Assembly: GCF_905171765.1 (NCBI RefSeq)
Contig: NC_053391.1
Span: forward strand, 692,469,035-692,533,034
From: Bufo bufo
Lineage: Eukaryota; Chordata; Amphibia; Anura; Bufonidae
Length of the DNA: 64,000 nucleotides
Direction: 5' to 3'
Shown here: positions 56,740-64,000 of the stretch, piece by piece
Layout: each line of letters opens with the position of its first letter
Position numbering within the stretch: the first letter of the stretch is position 1
Made by a program: the position numbers and the translations under genes
The notes under the pieces: generated by a model
Database searches by the model: none
What the model was told of the DNA's origin: nothing
Seen by the model: only the letters and a program-made list of their open reading frames with translations

Positions 56740-57597
56740 TCAATACCACACTGCTTGATGGAACAGATGATTCCCCTATCACCAATACCGCACTGTGTGA
56801 CGGAACAGATGATGCACGAATGACCAATACCGCACTGTGCAATGGAACAAATGATTCCCCTATCACCAATACCGCACTGTGCGACGGAACAGATGATACC
56901 CCCTCACGAATACCGCACTGTGTGATGGAACAGATGATGCTGCCATCACCAATACCGCACTGCGTGATGGAACAGATGATGTCCCCATCATCAATACCGC
57001 ATTGTGCAATAGAACAGATGATGCCCCCAATTCCACATTGTGCGACGGAACAGATGATGCCCCCATTACCAAAACCGCACTATGCAACGGAACAGATGAT
57101 GCTCCCATCACCAATACCGTACTGTGCGACGGAACAGATGATGCTCCCATCACTAATACCGCACTGTGCGACGGAACAGATGATGCCCCCATCACCAATA
57201 CCGCACTATGCAACGGAACAGATGATGCTCCAATCACCAATACTGCACTGTGCGACGGAACAGATGATGCCCCATCACGAATACCGCACTGCGTGACGGA
57301 ACAGATGATGCCCCCATCACCAATACCACATTGAGCAACGGAACAGATTATGCCCCCATCATCAATAGCGCACTGTGCGATGGAACAGATAATGCCCTCA
57401 TCACCAATGCCGCATTGTGCGACGGAACAGATGATGCCCTCATCACCAATGCCGCATTGTGCGACAGAACAGTTGATGACCCCATCACCAATACTGCACT
57501 GTGTGACGGAACATAAGATGCCTTCATCACCAATACTGCACTGTGTGATGGAACAGATGATGCCCCCATGAACAATACTGCACTTTGCGACGATGAC
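56740..57597. repeat. 42-bp minisatellite, main block
   Basis: About 20 units. Period 42 bp equals 14 codons, so several frames on both strands stay open for 60-207 codons with a 14-residue motif (TNTALCDGTDDAPI). A few 41- or 36-bp units switch the frame. Composition and period explain the open frames. Confidence 0.93.
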
Positions 57598-58291
57598 AAG
57601 AGAACTAGATTACAAATACTGCCGGGGACGCGCGTCCTGGTCCCCATGGCAACTATTCCAAAGCCTGACCACTCCACCCAAAACCCCGGCCACGTCAAAG
57701 CCGGTATAGAGCGGGTAAGTGAAGGAGGAGAATAGCGTTTTTTGACGCAAGTCAACTCCCTCCTGCTCTAGGTTGGCTGTTTGGACGGACGTGCCCCTGA
57801 ATAGACGGGGACTTGGATTTATAAGCAAGGTGCGAGCAAACCAACACTGCCGCTGCCGATTCATCTCACACAGCCCATAACTCTGCTCCCTGATGAGCCA
57901 CTTAAATATGGCGAAACATGTTGGAAAGGAGGGATTGCGAGTGTAGGGGAGGTTTAGAGGTTCCAGCCGGCTGGGGGTTGCTCTTCTCAGGGCAGGGTCT
58001 CCGACTACATTCACGCCAAGATGCCTTCCCACTGTCCTGCAGTATTTAGCATTAGGGATAGAAATCACTTTACTGGCTAGAAACCAGTGGCCATACAGAG
58101 GCCACTCAGGCTTAGCGCTTGTGGCACGTCGCACCCCTGTAAACCCTATGAGCGTTGCTATTTGAAATAGGCACCTGCCATTAGCTGGGCTTTTGCCTTT
58201 ACTCCACAGTACCGGCAAAAATATCCTCCCGTAGGTGTCTGCCTCCATCAGTCATTCAAAATAAAGGTTACGTTTTACAAGAGGTCCTAGA
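57598..58291. other. Intergenic, probable old repeat
   Basis: 'cctgatgagccacttaaata' then 'tggcgaaacatgttgg' (about 57,890-57,925) is a motif I have seen often in frog repeats but cannot assign. A 212-codon minus-strand frame (58,248-57,610) has no recognisable domain and is not called. Confidence 0.35.
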
Positions 58292-58569
58292 TAGAGTTGA
58301 GCGAACACCTGGATGTTCGGGTTCGAGAAGTTCGGCCGAACTTCCCGGAAATGTTCGGGTTCGGGATCCGAACCCGACCCGAACTTCGTCCCGAACCCCA
58401 TTGAAGTCAATGGGGACCCAAACTTTTCGCCACTAAAAAGGCTGTAAAACAGCCCAGGAAAGAGCTAGAGGGCTGCAAAAGGCAGCAACATGTAGGTAAT
58501 CCCCTGCAAACAAATGTGGATAGGGAAAGGAATTAAAAAAAAAAATAAAATTAACCAATATCAATTGGA

Positions 58570-59586
58570 GAGAGGTCCCATAGCAGAGAATCTGGCTTCA
58601 CGTCAGCAGAGAATCAGTCTTCATGTCATAGCAGAGAATCAGGCTTCACGTCACCCACCACTGGAACAGGCCACTGTCACACATTTAGGCCCCGGCACCC
58701 AGGCAGAGGAGAGAGGTCCCGTAACAGAGAATCTGGCTTCATGTCAGCAGAGAATCAGTCTGCATGTCCTAGCAGAGAATCATGCTTTACGTCACCCAAC
58801 ACTGGAACAGTCCATTGTCAGATATTTAGGCCCAGGCACCCAGGCAGAGGAGAGAGAATCTGGCTTCATGTCAGCAGAGAATCAGTCTGCATGTCCTAGC
58901 AGAGAATCATGCTTTACGTCACCCAACACTGGAACAGTCCATTGTCAGATATTTAGGCCCAGGCACCCAGGCAGAGGAGAGAGGTCCCATAACAGAGAAT
59001 CTGGCTTCATGTCAGCAGAGAATCAGTCTGCATGTCCTAGGAGAGAATCATGCTTTACGTCACCCAACACTGGAACAGTCCATTGTCAGATATTTAGGCC
59101 CAGGCACCCAGGCAGAGGAGAGAGGTCCCCTAACAGAGAATCTGGCTTCATGTCAGCAGAGAATCAGTCTTCATGTCATAGCAGAGAATCAGGCTTCACG
59201 TCACCCACCACTGGAACAGGCCACTGTCACACATTTAGGCCCAGGCACCCAGGCAGAGGAGAGAGGTCCCGTAACAGAGAATCTGGCCTTATGTCAGCAC
59301 AGTATAAGTCTTCATGTCATAGCAGAGAATCAGGCTTCACGTCACCCACCACTGGAACAGGCCACTGTCACACATTTAGGCCCAGGCACCCAGGCAGAGG
59401 AGAGAGGTTCCGTAACAGAGAATCTGGCTTCATGTCAGCACAGAATAAGTCTTCATGTCATAGCAGAGAATCAGGCTTCACGTCACCCACCACTGGAACA
59501 GGCCACTGTCACACATTTAGGCCCCGGCACCCAGGCAGAGGAGAGAGGTCCCGTAACAAAGAATCTGGCTTCATGTCAGCAGAGAA
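58570..59586. repeat. ~142-bp minisatellite, block 1
   Basis: Seven to eight units of about 140-144 bp: 'gagaggtcccgtaacagaga', 'atctggcttcatgtcagcag', 'agaatcagtcttcatgtcat', 'agcagagaatcaggcttcac', 'gtcacccaccactggaacag', 'gccactgtcacacatttagg', 'cccaggcacccaggcagagg'. Two unit types (ending 'gccactgtcacac' or 'tccattgtcagat') are mixed. Open frames of up to 361 codons are repeat translations. Confidence 0.93.
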
Positions 59587-60107
59587 TGGAGCGAATTAAA
59601 TTGATTTTTAATGTGGGGAGCCATGATGTCATGGCACCTAACATTGATGATTAACTGTTTTATGAATATTATTACTTACCTACTTTAGGAATGGGTTAAC
59701 CCAGATGCTGTGGGTGCTCGTGTAGTTTTAGATGATTTTGATTGGAGATCTCAGCAACTGTCTTTTTGAACCTATAAAAGAACAGAAAATAACGACATTA
59801 GCGCATTCACGTAAGTATTTTGACAAGATCCCTCCCTCCCCTTTTTATGTTATCTAGTCGCTTTGCCTATTGACGGGGGGTTAAGTCACTCTCACGAGTG
59901 GACTTTGTGGTTTACTGTTGTTGGTAGAATATTTTATATAAATATTTGTTATGGAAGTTTTATTAATTAATCAATATTATTTATTAATGGTTAAGTAATA
60001 AGCATCGCGGCCTTTATATATCCAACTAATCAATAAAGATATTTGGTTAATTCTAAATGAGTATTGATTTATTATTTATGAGTTTATTTATGGGGCATAA
60101 GACATCA
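59587..60107 (+). mobile_element. Candidate solo LTR inside the hAT minisatellite
   Basis: About 520 bp of unrelated sequence breaks a repeat unit between 'cagcagagaa' and 'tcagtctgcatg'. It begins TG and ends CA, has a TATA box (TATAAAA, 59773-59779) and AATAAA (60032-60037) in LTR-like positions. No clear terminal inverted repeat beyond TG/CA and no clean target duplication, so the assignment is tentative. Confidence 0.4.
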
Positions 60108-61366
60108 TCAGTCTGCATGTCCTAGCAGAGAATCATGCTTTACGTCACCCAACACTGGAACAGTCCATTGTCAGATATTTAGGCCCAGGCACCCAGGCAG
60201 AGGAGAGAGGTTCCGTAACAGAGAATGTGGCTTCATGTCAGCAGAGAATCAGTCTTCATGTCATAGCAGAGAATCAGGCTTTACGTCACCCAACACTGGA
60301 ACAGGCCACTGTCACATATTTAGGCCCTGGCAACCAGGCAGAGGAGAGAGGTCCCGTAACAGAGATTCAGGCTTCATGTCAGCAGAGAATCAGTCTTCAT
60401 GTCATAGCAGAGAATCAGGCTTTACGTCACCCAATGTTTGAACAGTCCATTGTCAGATATTTAGGCCCAAGCACCCAGGCAGAGGAGAGAGGTCCCGTAA
60501 CAGAGAATGTGGCTTCATGTCAGCAGAGAATCAGTCTTCATGTCATAGCAGAGAATCAGGCTTCACGTCACCCACCACTGGAACAGGCCACTGTCACATA
60601 TTTAGGCCCAGGCACCCAGGCAGAGGAGAGAGGTCCCATAACAGAGATTCAGGCTTCATGTCAGCAGAGAATCAGTCTTCATGTCATAGCAGAGAATCAG
60701 GCTTCACGTCACCCACCACTGGAACAGGCCAATGTCACATATTTAGGCCCTGGCAACCAGGCAGAGGAGAGAGGTCCCGTAACAGAGATTCAGGCTTCAT
60801 GTCAGCAGAGAATCAGTCTTCATGTCATAGCAGAGAATCAGGCTTTACGTCACCCACCACTGGAACAGGCCACTGTCACATATTTAGGCCCAGGCACCCA
60901 GGCAGAGGAGAGAGGTCCCATAACAGAGAATGTGGCTTCATGTCAGCAGAGAATCAGTCTTCATGTCATAGCAGAGAATCAGGCTTCACGTCACCCACCA
61001 CTGGAACAGGCCACTGTCACATATTTAGGCCCAGGCACCCAGGCAGAGGAGAGAGGTCCCATAACAGAGATTCAGGCTTCATGTCAGCAGAGAATCGGTC
61101 TTCATGTCATAGCAGAGAATCAGGCTTCACGTCACCCACCACTGGAACAGGCCAATGTCACATATTTAGGCCCAGGTACCCAGGCAGAGGAGAGAGGTCC
61201 CGTAACAGAGAATCTGGCCTTATGTCAGCGCAGAATCAGTCTTCATGTCATAGCAGAGAATCAGGCTTCACGTCACCCACCACTGGAACAGGCCACTGTC
61301 ACATATTTAGGCCCCGGCACCCAGGCAGAAGAGAGAGGTCCCATAACAGAGATTCAGGCTTCATGT
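60108..61366. repeat. ~142-bp minisatellite, block 2
   Basis: Nine units, continuing block 1 in the same phase. Units with 'gattcaggcttcatgtcagc' dominate here and are absent from block 1, so the two blocks were homogenised separately. The last unit is cut after 'ggcttcatgt' by the gypsy LTR. Confidence 0.93.
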
Positions 61367-61857
61367 TGTCATGGTCTTACCTGCTTGCTGCTCTCCTTCG
61401 TTTGACATGTGCTGGCGGCCATCTTGGTTTCTGGGTTTCTTGTAGCCTTCCACCCTGCGGCTCCTCCTTCCCCTGGGAGGAGCTGGATGCCTAGCTCATA
61501 TATATAGGAGGTCTGTGGCTTCAGTTCCTTGCTTGGTCCTCTTGTGTTCACATGCTTCTAAGACTGCTGCTGCTTCTGGTTCCTGATCCTGGCTTCGTCT
61601 GACTACCCTGCTGGTTCCTGATCCTGGCTTCGTCTGACTACCCTGCTGGTTCCTGATCCTGGCTTCGTCTGACTACCCTGCTGGTTCCTGATCCTGGCTT
61701 CGTCTGACTACCCTTCTGGTTCCTGACCTCTGGCTTCGCAAAGACTCTGCTCGGTTTCACCATCCGTTTGGACTTTTGCTTTACAGCTTTATTTTCAATA
61801 AAGCCTTCTTATTTTCACTTATCTCTTGTTGTACGTCTGGTTCATGGTTCCGTGACA
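61367..61857 (+). repeat. 5' LTR of gypsy element (491 bp)
   Basis: TGTCA ... TGACA ends. TATA box TATATATA at 61499-61506, so transcription should start near 61,527-61,533. AATAAA at 61797-61802. Contains a 35-bp tandem repeat (61573-61745, five units of 'ctggttcctgatcctggctt' + 'cgtctgactaccctg') in the transcribed R/U5 part. Confidence 0.9.
61573..61745. repeat. 35-bp tandem repeat within the LTR
   Basis: Five units at exact 35-bp spacing ('ggttcctgatc' at 61578, 61613, 61648, 61683, 61718), the last with substitutions. Lies downstream of the predicted start site, so it would be in the RNA leader. Confidence 0.93.
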
Positions 61858-61870
61858 TTAGGACCAAGCC
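61858..61870 (+). promoter_or_regulatory. Self-priming primer binding site
   Basis: TTAGGACCAAGCC directly after the LTR lacks the TGG start of a tRNA-complementary site. Its AGGACCAAGC (61860-61869) is perfectly complementary to GCTTGGTCCT at 61531-61540, which lies about 32 bp after the TATA box, i.e. at the predicted 5' end of the RNA. This is the self-priming arrangement known for Tf1/sushi elements. Confidence 0.75.
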
Positions 61871-64000
61871 ATGAATTCTGATGGTACAGGGCCATTCTCG
61901 CTACCCACGCTGGTTGCCAGACTTGATCAGCAGGATCACCTGTTGGGTCGGTTCGCTGTGGCGTTGCAAACCCTGCTTGAACGCACGGCTCATTTCGCTC
62001 CCGTTGCCGATGGGTCGGTTGTCGCTCCTGGGCTCGCTCCTACTGCCGCTCCGGTTGTTGCGCCAGAGTCTACCCCGACACCTGTTGTTGCGCCTGCGGT
62101 GTTTCGGGGTATGACCGGTTCTGCCCCTCTTCCACAGCGCTTTGGGGGAGAGCCAACTCAGTGCCGAGGTTTCCTTAACCAGGTGGGCATTTATTTCGAG
62201 TTGCTGCCACATGCCTTTCCTACTGAGAGATCAAAGGTGGGCTTCTTGATCTCGCTGCTCTCGGACAAGGCCTTGGCCTGGGCCAGCCCTTTATGGGAGA
62301 ACAACAATCCGGTGGTTGCCGAGTTTTCCGGTTTTGTTGCTTCTCTTCGGAAGGTATTCGATGTGCCGGCTCGTGCTGCCTCTGCTGCGAAGCTCCTTAT
62401 GTCCATCAGACAGGGTTCACGATCCGTAGCTGAATACGCCATTGAGTTTCGTACCCTGGCAGCAGAGGTGGGCTGGAATAATGAGGCTCTGGTCGCTGCT
62501 TTCTCTCATGGTCTCTCGGATGCCTTGAAGGATGAGGTTGCAGCTAAGGACCTACCAGTTGAGCTCGAGTCTCTTATTTCTTTCCTGATTTTGATTGACA
62601 CCAGACTCAGGGAGAGACCTTCCTTTAAGGAGAACCTGCGGAGGTCTTCTAACAGATTGGTGCCTACGTTTGCTGTCCCACCCGTGCCTCCCTCTCCTCC
62701 CACGCCTCCTGGGGATGACTTGTCTGGGGGTGAACCCATGCAGCTGGGGTTTGCTCGCCTGTCCGAGGGGGAGAGGGCACTCCGGAGACGCGAGGGCCGA
62801 TGCATGTACTGTGGTCTCGGTGGGCATTTTCGGTTGGCATGTCCGAACCGTCCGGGAAACGCTCGTACCCTGAGATCCTGTCGGGGGCAGATCTTGGGTG
62901 GAGTCTCCTCGTCCCCGGTTTCCCGTGTTGACAAACCACTGATCACTGTTGTCCTCTCCTGGGTCGGGGGCTCGGTGACGACCCAGGCGTTGGTGGACTC
63001 TGGTGCTGGTGGTTTGTTCATTGATAGTGTGTTCGCTGCCGCCAATTCCATTCCTCTGCAGGCTCGAGGTTCCCCACTGGCTCTTGAGGCGATAGACGGC
63101 AGACCCCTTCTGCCGCCACACGTGACTCATGAGACCCTTCCAGTGGGGATAGCCATTGGTGCCGCTCACAGAGAGTCGGTCTGCCTCCAGGTTATTTCGT
63201 CTCCACACTACTCGGTGGTCTTGGGGTACCCCTGGCTCCAGAAGCATAATCCGACTTTCGATTGGAGATCGGTCGAGATCCTCTCGTGGTCACCGCAGTG
63301 TGGGGCTAGTTGCATCCATGGGTCTGTCAAGTTGCTGTGTACTTCCTCGGACTCTCTGTTGCCTCCTGAATACGAGGAGTACCGGGATGTATTCGATAAG
63401 GTGCGCGCGGTTGCCCTACCTCCGCACCGCCCATACGATTGTGCCATAGAGTTACAATCTGGTGCCGTTCCTCCTCGTGGCAAAGTCTATCCACTGTCGG
63501 TAGCGGAGAATGAGGCCATGGAGGAGTACGTGAGGGAGGCGCTTTCACGCGGACACATTCGCAAATCTTCGTCCCCGGCAGGGGCTGGATTTTTCTTTGT
63601 GAAAAAGAAGGGCGGTGAGTTGAGGCCTTGCATCGATTACAGGGGTCTCAATCGCATCACGATCAAGAACGCTTACCCGATACCCTTGATTTCCGAGCTG
63701 TTCGATCGCCTTAAAGGGGCCACGGTCTTTACCAAACTCGACCTGAGGGCGGCATATAACCTGGTAAGGATCAAGGCGGGCGATGAGTGGAAGACCGCGT
63801 TTAACACCAGGACCGGTCATTACGAATCCTTGGTTATGCCCTTTGGGTTGTGCAATGCGCCCGCAGTCTTTCAGGAATTCATCAACGATGTTTTCCGTGA
63901 CCTGTTGCAGCAGTGTGTGGTAGTCTATTTGGATGACATCTTGGTATATTCTGAATCCATGGAGGCCCACATTCTGGATGTCAGACGCGTGTTGCAACGG
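61871..64000 (+). CDS. gag-pol polyprotein of gypsy element, open at window end
   Basis: ATG at 61871 (MNSDGTGPFS), only one base after the priming site. All 710 codons to the edge are free of stops. Order: gag region (about 1-305) with 'QRFGGEPTQCRGFLNQ' capsid-like start; CCHC zinc knuckle C311-x2-C-x4-H-x4-C ('CMYCGLGGHFRLAC'); aspartic protease 'ALVDSGAGG' with D376; reverse transcriptase from about residue 535 ('AGAGFFFVKKKGGELRPCID', 'TKLDLRAAYNLVRI', 'MPFGLCNAPAVFQEF', 'YLDDILVYS' with D688-D689). Gag and pol are in one frame with no frameshift, as in Tf1/sushi elements. The frame being intact suggests a young copy. Confidence 0.92.
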   Translation, partial: MNSDGTGPFSLPTLVARLDQQDHLLGRFAVALQTLLERTAHFAPVADGSVVAPGLAPTAAPVVAPESTPTPVVAPAVFRGMTGSAPLPQRFGGEPTQCRGFLNQVGIYFELLPHAFPTERSKVGFLISLLSDKALAWASPLWENNNPVVAEFSGFVASLRKVFDVPARAASAAKLLMSIRQGSRSVAEYAIEFRTLAAEVGWNNEALVAAFSHGLSDALKDEVAAKDLPVELESLISFLILIDTRLRERPSFKENLRRSSNRLVPTFAVPPVPPSPPTPPGDDLSGGEPMQLGFARLSEGERALRRREGRCMYCGLGGHFRLACPNRPGNARTLRSCRGQILGGVSSSPVSRVDKPLITVVLSWVGGSVTTQALVDSGAGGLFIDSVFAAANSIPLQARGSPLALEAIDGRPLLPPHVTHETLPVGIAIGAAHRESVCLQVISSPHYSVVLGYPWLQKHNPTFDWRSVEILSWSPQCGASCIHGSVKLLCTSSDSLLPPEYEEYRDVFDKVRAVALPPHRPYDCAIELQSGAVPPRGKVYPLSVAENEAMEEYVREALSRGHIRKSSSPAGAGFFFVKKKGGELRPCIDYRGLNRITIKNAYPIPLISELFDRLKGATVFTKLDLRAAYNLVRIKAGDEWKTAFNTRTGHYESLVMPFGLCNAPAVFQEFINDVFRDLLQQCVVVYLDDILVYSESMEAHILDVRRVLQR

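Larger units (their letters stand above)
58292..61366 (-). mobile_element. Third copy of the big hAT family, 3' region, expanded
   Basis: Begins with the intact terminus TAGAGTTGAGCGAACACCTG at 58292, followed by TTCGGG motifs and 'ggctgcaaaaggcagcaaca', as in the copy at 50131. The expected target duplication is GTCCTAGA (58284-58291) but its partner lies beyond the window. From 58,570 the ~142-bp 3' repeat is expanded to 17-18 units; the element is then cut at 61367 by a gypsy retrotransposon. The transposase and other end should lie past the retrotransposon. Confidence 0.85.
61367..64000 (+). mobile_element. Ty3/gypsy retrotransposon (Tf1/sushi-like chromovirus), 5' part
   Basis: 5' LTR 61367-61857, then a priming site and an uninterrupted gag-pol frame that runs off the window. 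The order CCHC knuckle, protease, reverse transcriptase in one frame, and the RT signature 'LRPCIDYRGLN' with 'YLDDILVYS', fit vertebrate Tf1/sushi-type chromoviruses. The priming site matches the element's own RNA rather than a tRNA. RNase H, integrase and the 3' LTR should follow. Candidate 5' target duplication: CATGT (61362-61366). Confidence 0.92.

Noticed and set aside
56673..57755. Overlapping 207-, 125-, 135- and 110-codon frames on both strands
   Set aside because: By-products of the 42-bp minisatellite lacking stop codons.
57610..58248. 212-codon minus-strand frame
   Set aside because: No recognisable domain, no splice or promoter support, overlaps repeat-like sequence; length is near what chance allows in GC-balanced DNA.
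58514..61494. Open frames of 361, 392 and 325 codons with long repeats
   Set aside because: They are translations of the ~142-bp hAT 3' repeat, overlapping in two frames, and fall in a region that is untranslated in the sister copy at 50405.
61881..62114. 77-codon plus-strand frame and the minus-strand 150-231-codon frames at 62506-63997
   Set aside because: Out-of-frame or antisense to the long gag-pol frame that starts at 61871.

Overview
This window is almost entirely non-coding repeat DNA from a vertebrate, most likely an anuran amphibian and probably a neobatrachian frog or toad. The reasons are an intact single-exon class I (fish-like) olfactory receptor and a repertoire I associate with frog genomes: hAT elements with TAGAGTTGAGCGAAC / TAGAGATGAGC termini, CR1 LINEs with esterase-type ORF1, several Tc1/mariner elements, a TTAA-flanked MITE, a Tf1/sushi-like chromovirus, fold-back MITEs and many minisatellites. 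The species call is inference; no database was searched.

Layout. 1-3776: AT-rich DNA with old degenerate repeats. 3777-6442: a hAT-type fold-back MITE interrupted by a solo LTR (5139-6418). 6443-27100: a G-rich minisatellite-like locus repeatedly invaded, first by a solo LTR (6712-9431, TSD GGGGC) that holds a TTAA MITE that holds a Tc1/mariner element, then by a 16.2-kb hAT element (10561-26779, TSD CTGGGGAG). 27283-28836: a nearly intact Tc1-like element with one nonsense codon. 28839-30780: mostly unique DNA with a small hAT relic. 30785-39590: a 34-bp minisatellite split by a 3.9-kb hAT element (34632-38543, TSD GACTAGAC) and a 137-bp hAT MITE. 40255-41208: the olfactory receptor, the only convincing host gene. 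41585-42518: the 3' end of a CR1 LINE. 42596-43633: fold-back MITEs. About 43990-48661: a CR1 copy whose endonuclease-coding region has become a 3.4-kb, 40-bp minisatellite. 49643-50132: a Tc1 fragment. 50131-55736: a second copy of the big hAT family with a nearly complete transposase. 55737-57597: a 42-bp minisatellite. 58292-61366 onward: a third hAT copy whose 3' region is an expanded ~142-bp repeat, invaded at 61367 by a Ty3/gypsy (Tf1/sushi-like) retrotransposon whose single gag-pol frame stays open for 710 codons to the window edge.

The most notable observation is the 16.2-kb hAT element. Its 5' region is a ~98-bp satellite (about 75 units). Two truncated copies of its own transposase gene lie inside that satellite, forming a 4,365-bp higher-order unit. 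The two sister copies of this family each amplified a different internal repeat. Together with the CR1-derived minisatellite, the window shows several independent births of tandem arrays inside transposable elements. Apart from the receptor and the gypsy element, every gene-like frame is broken.
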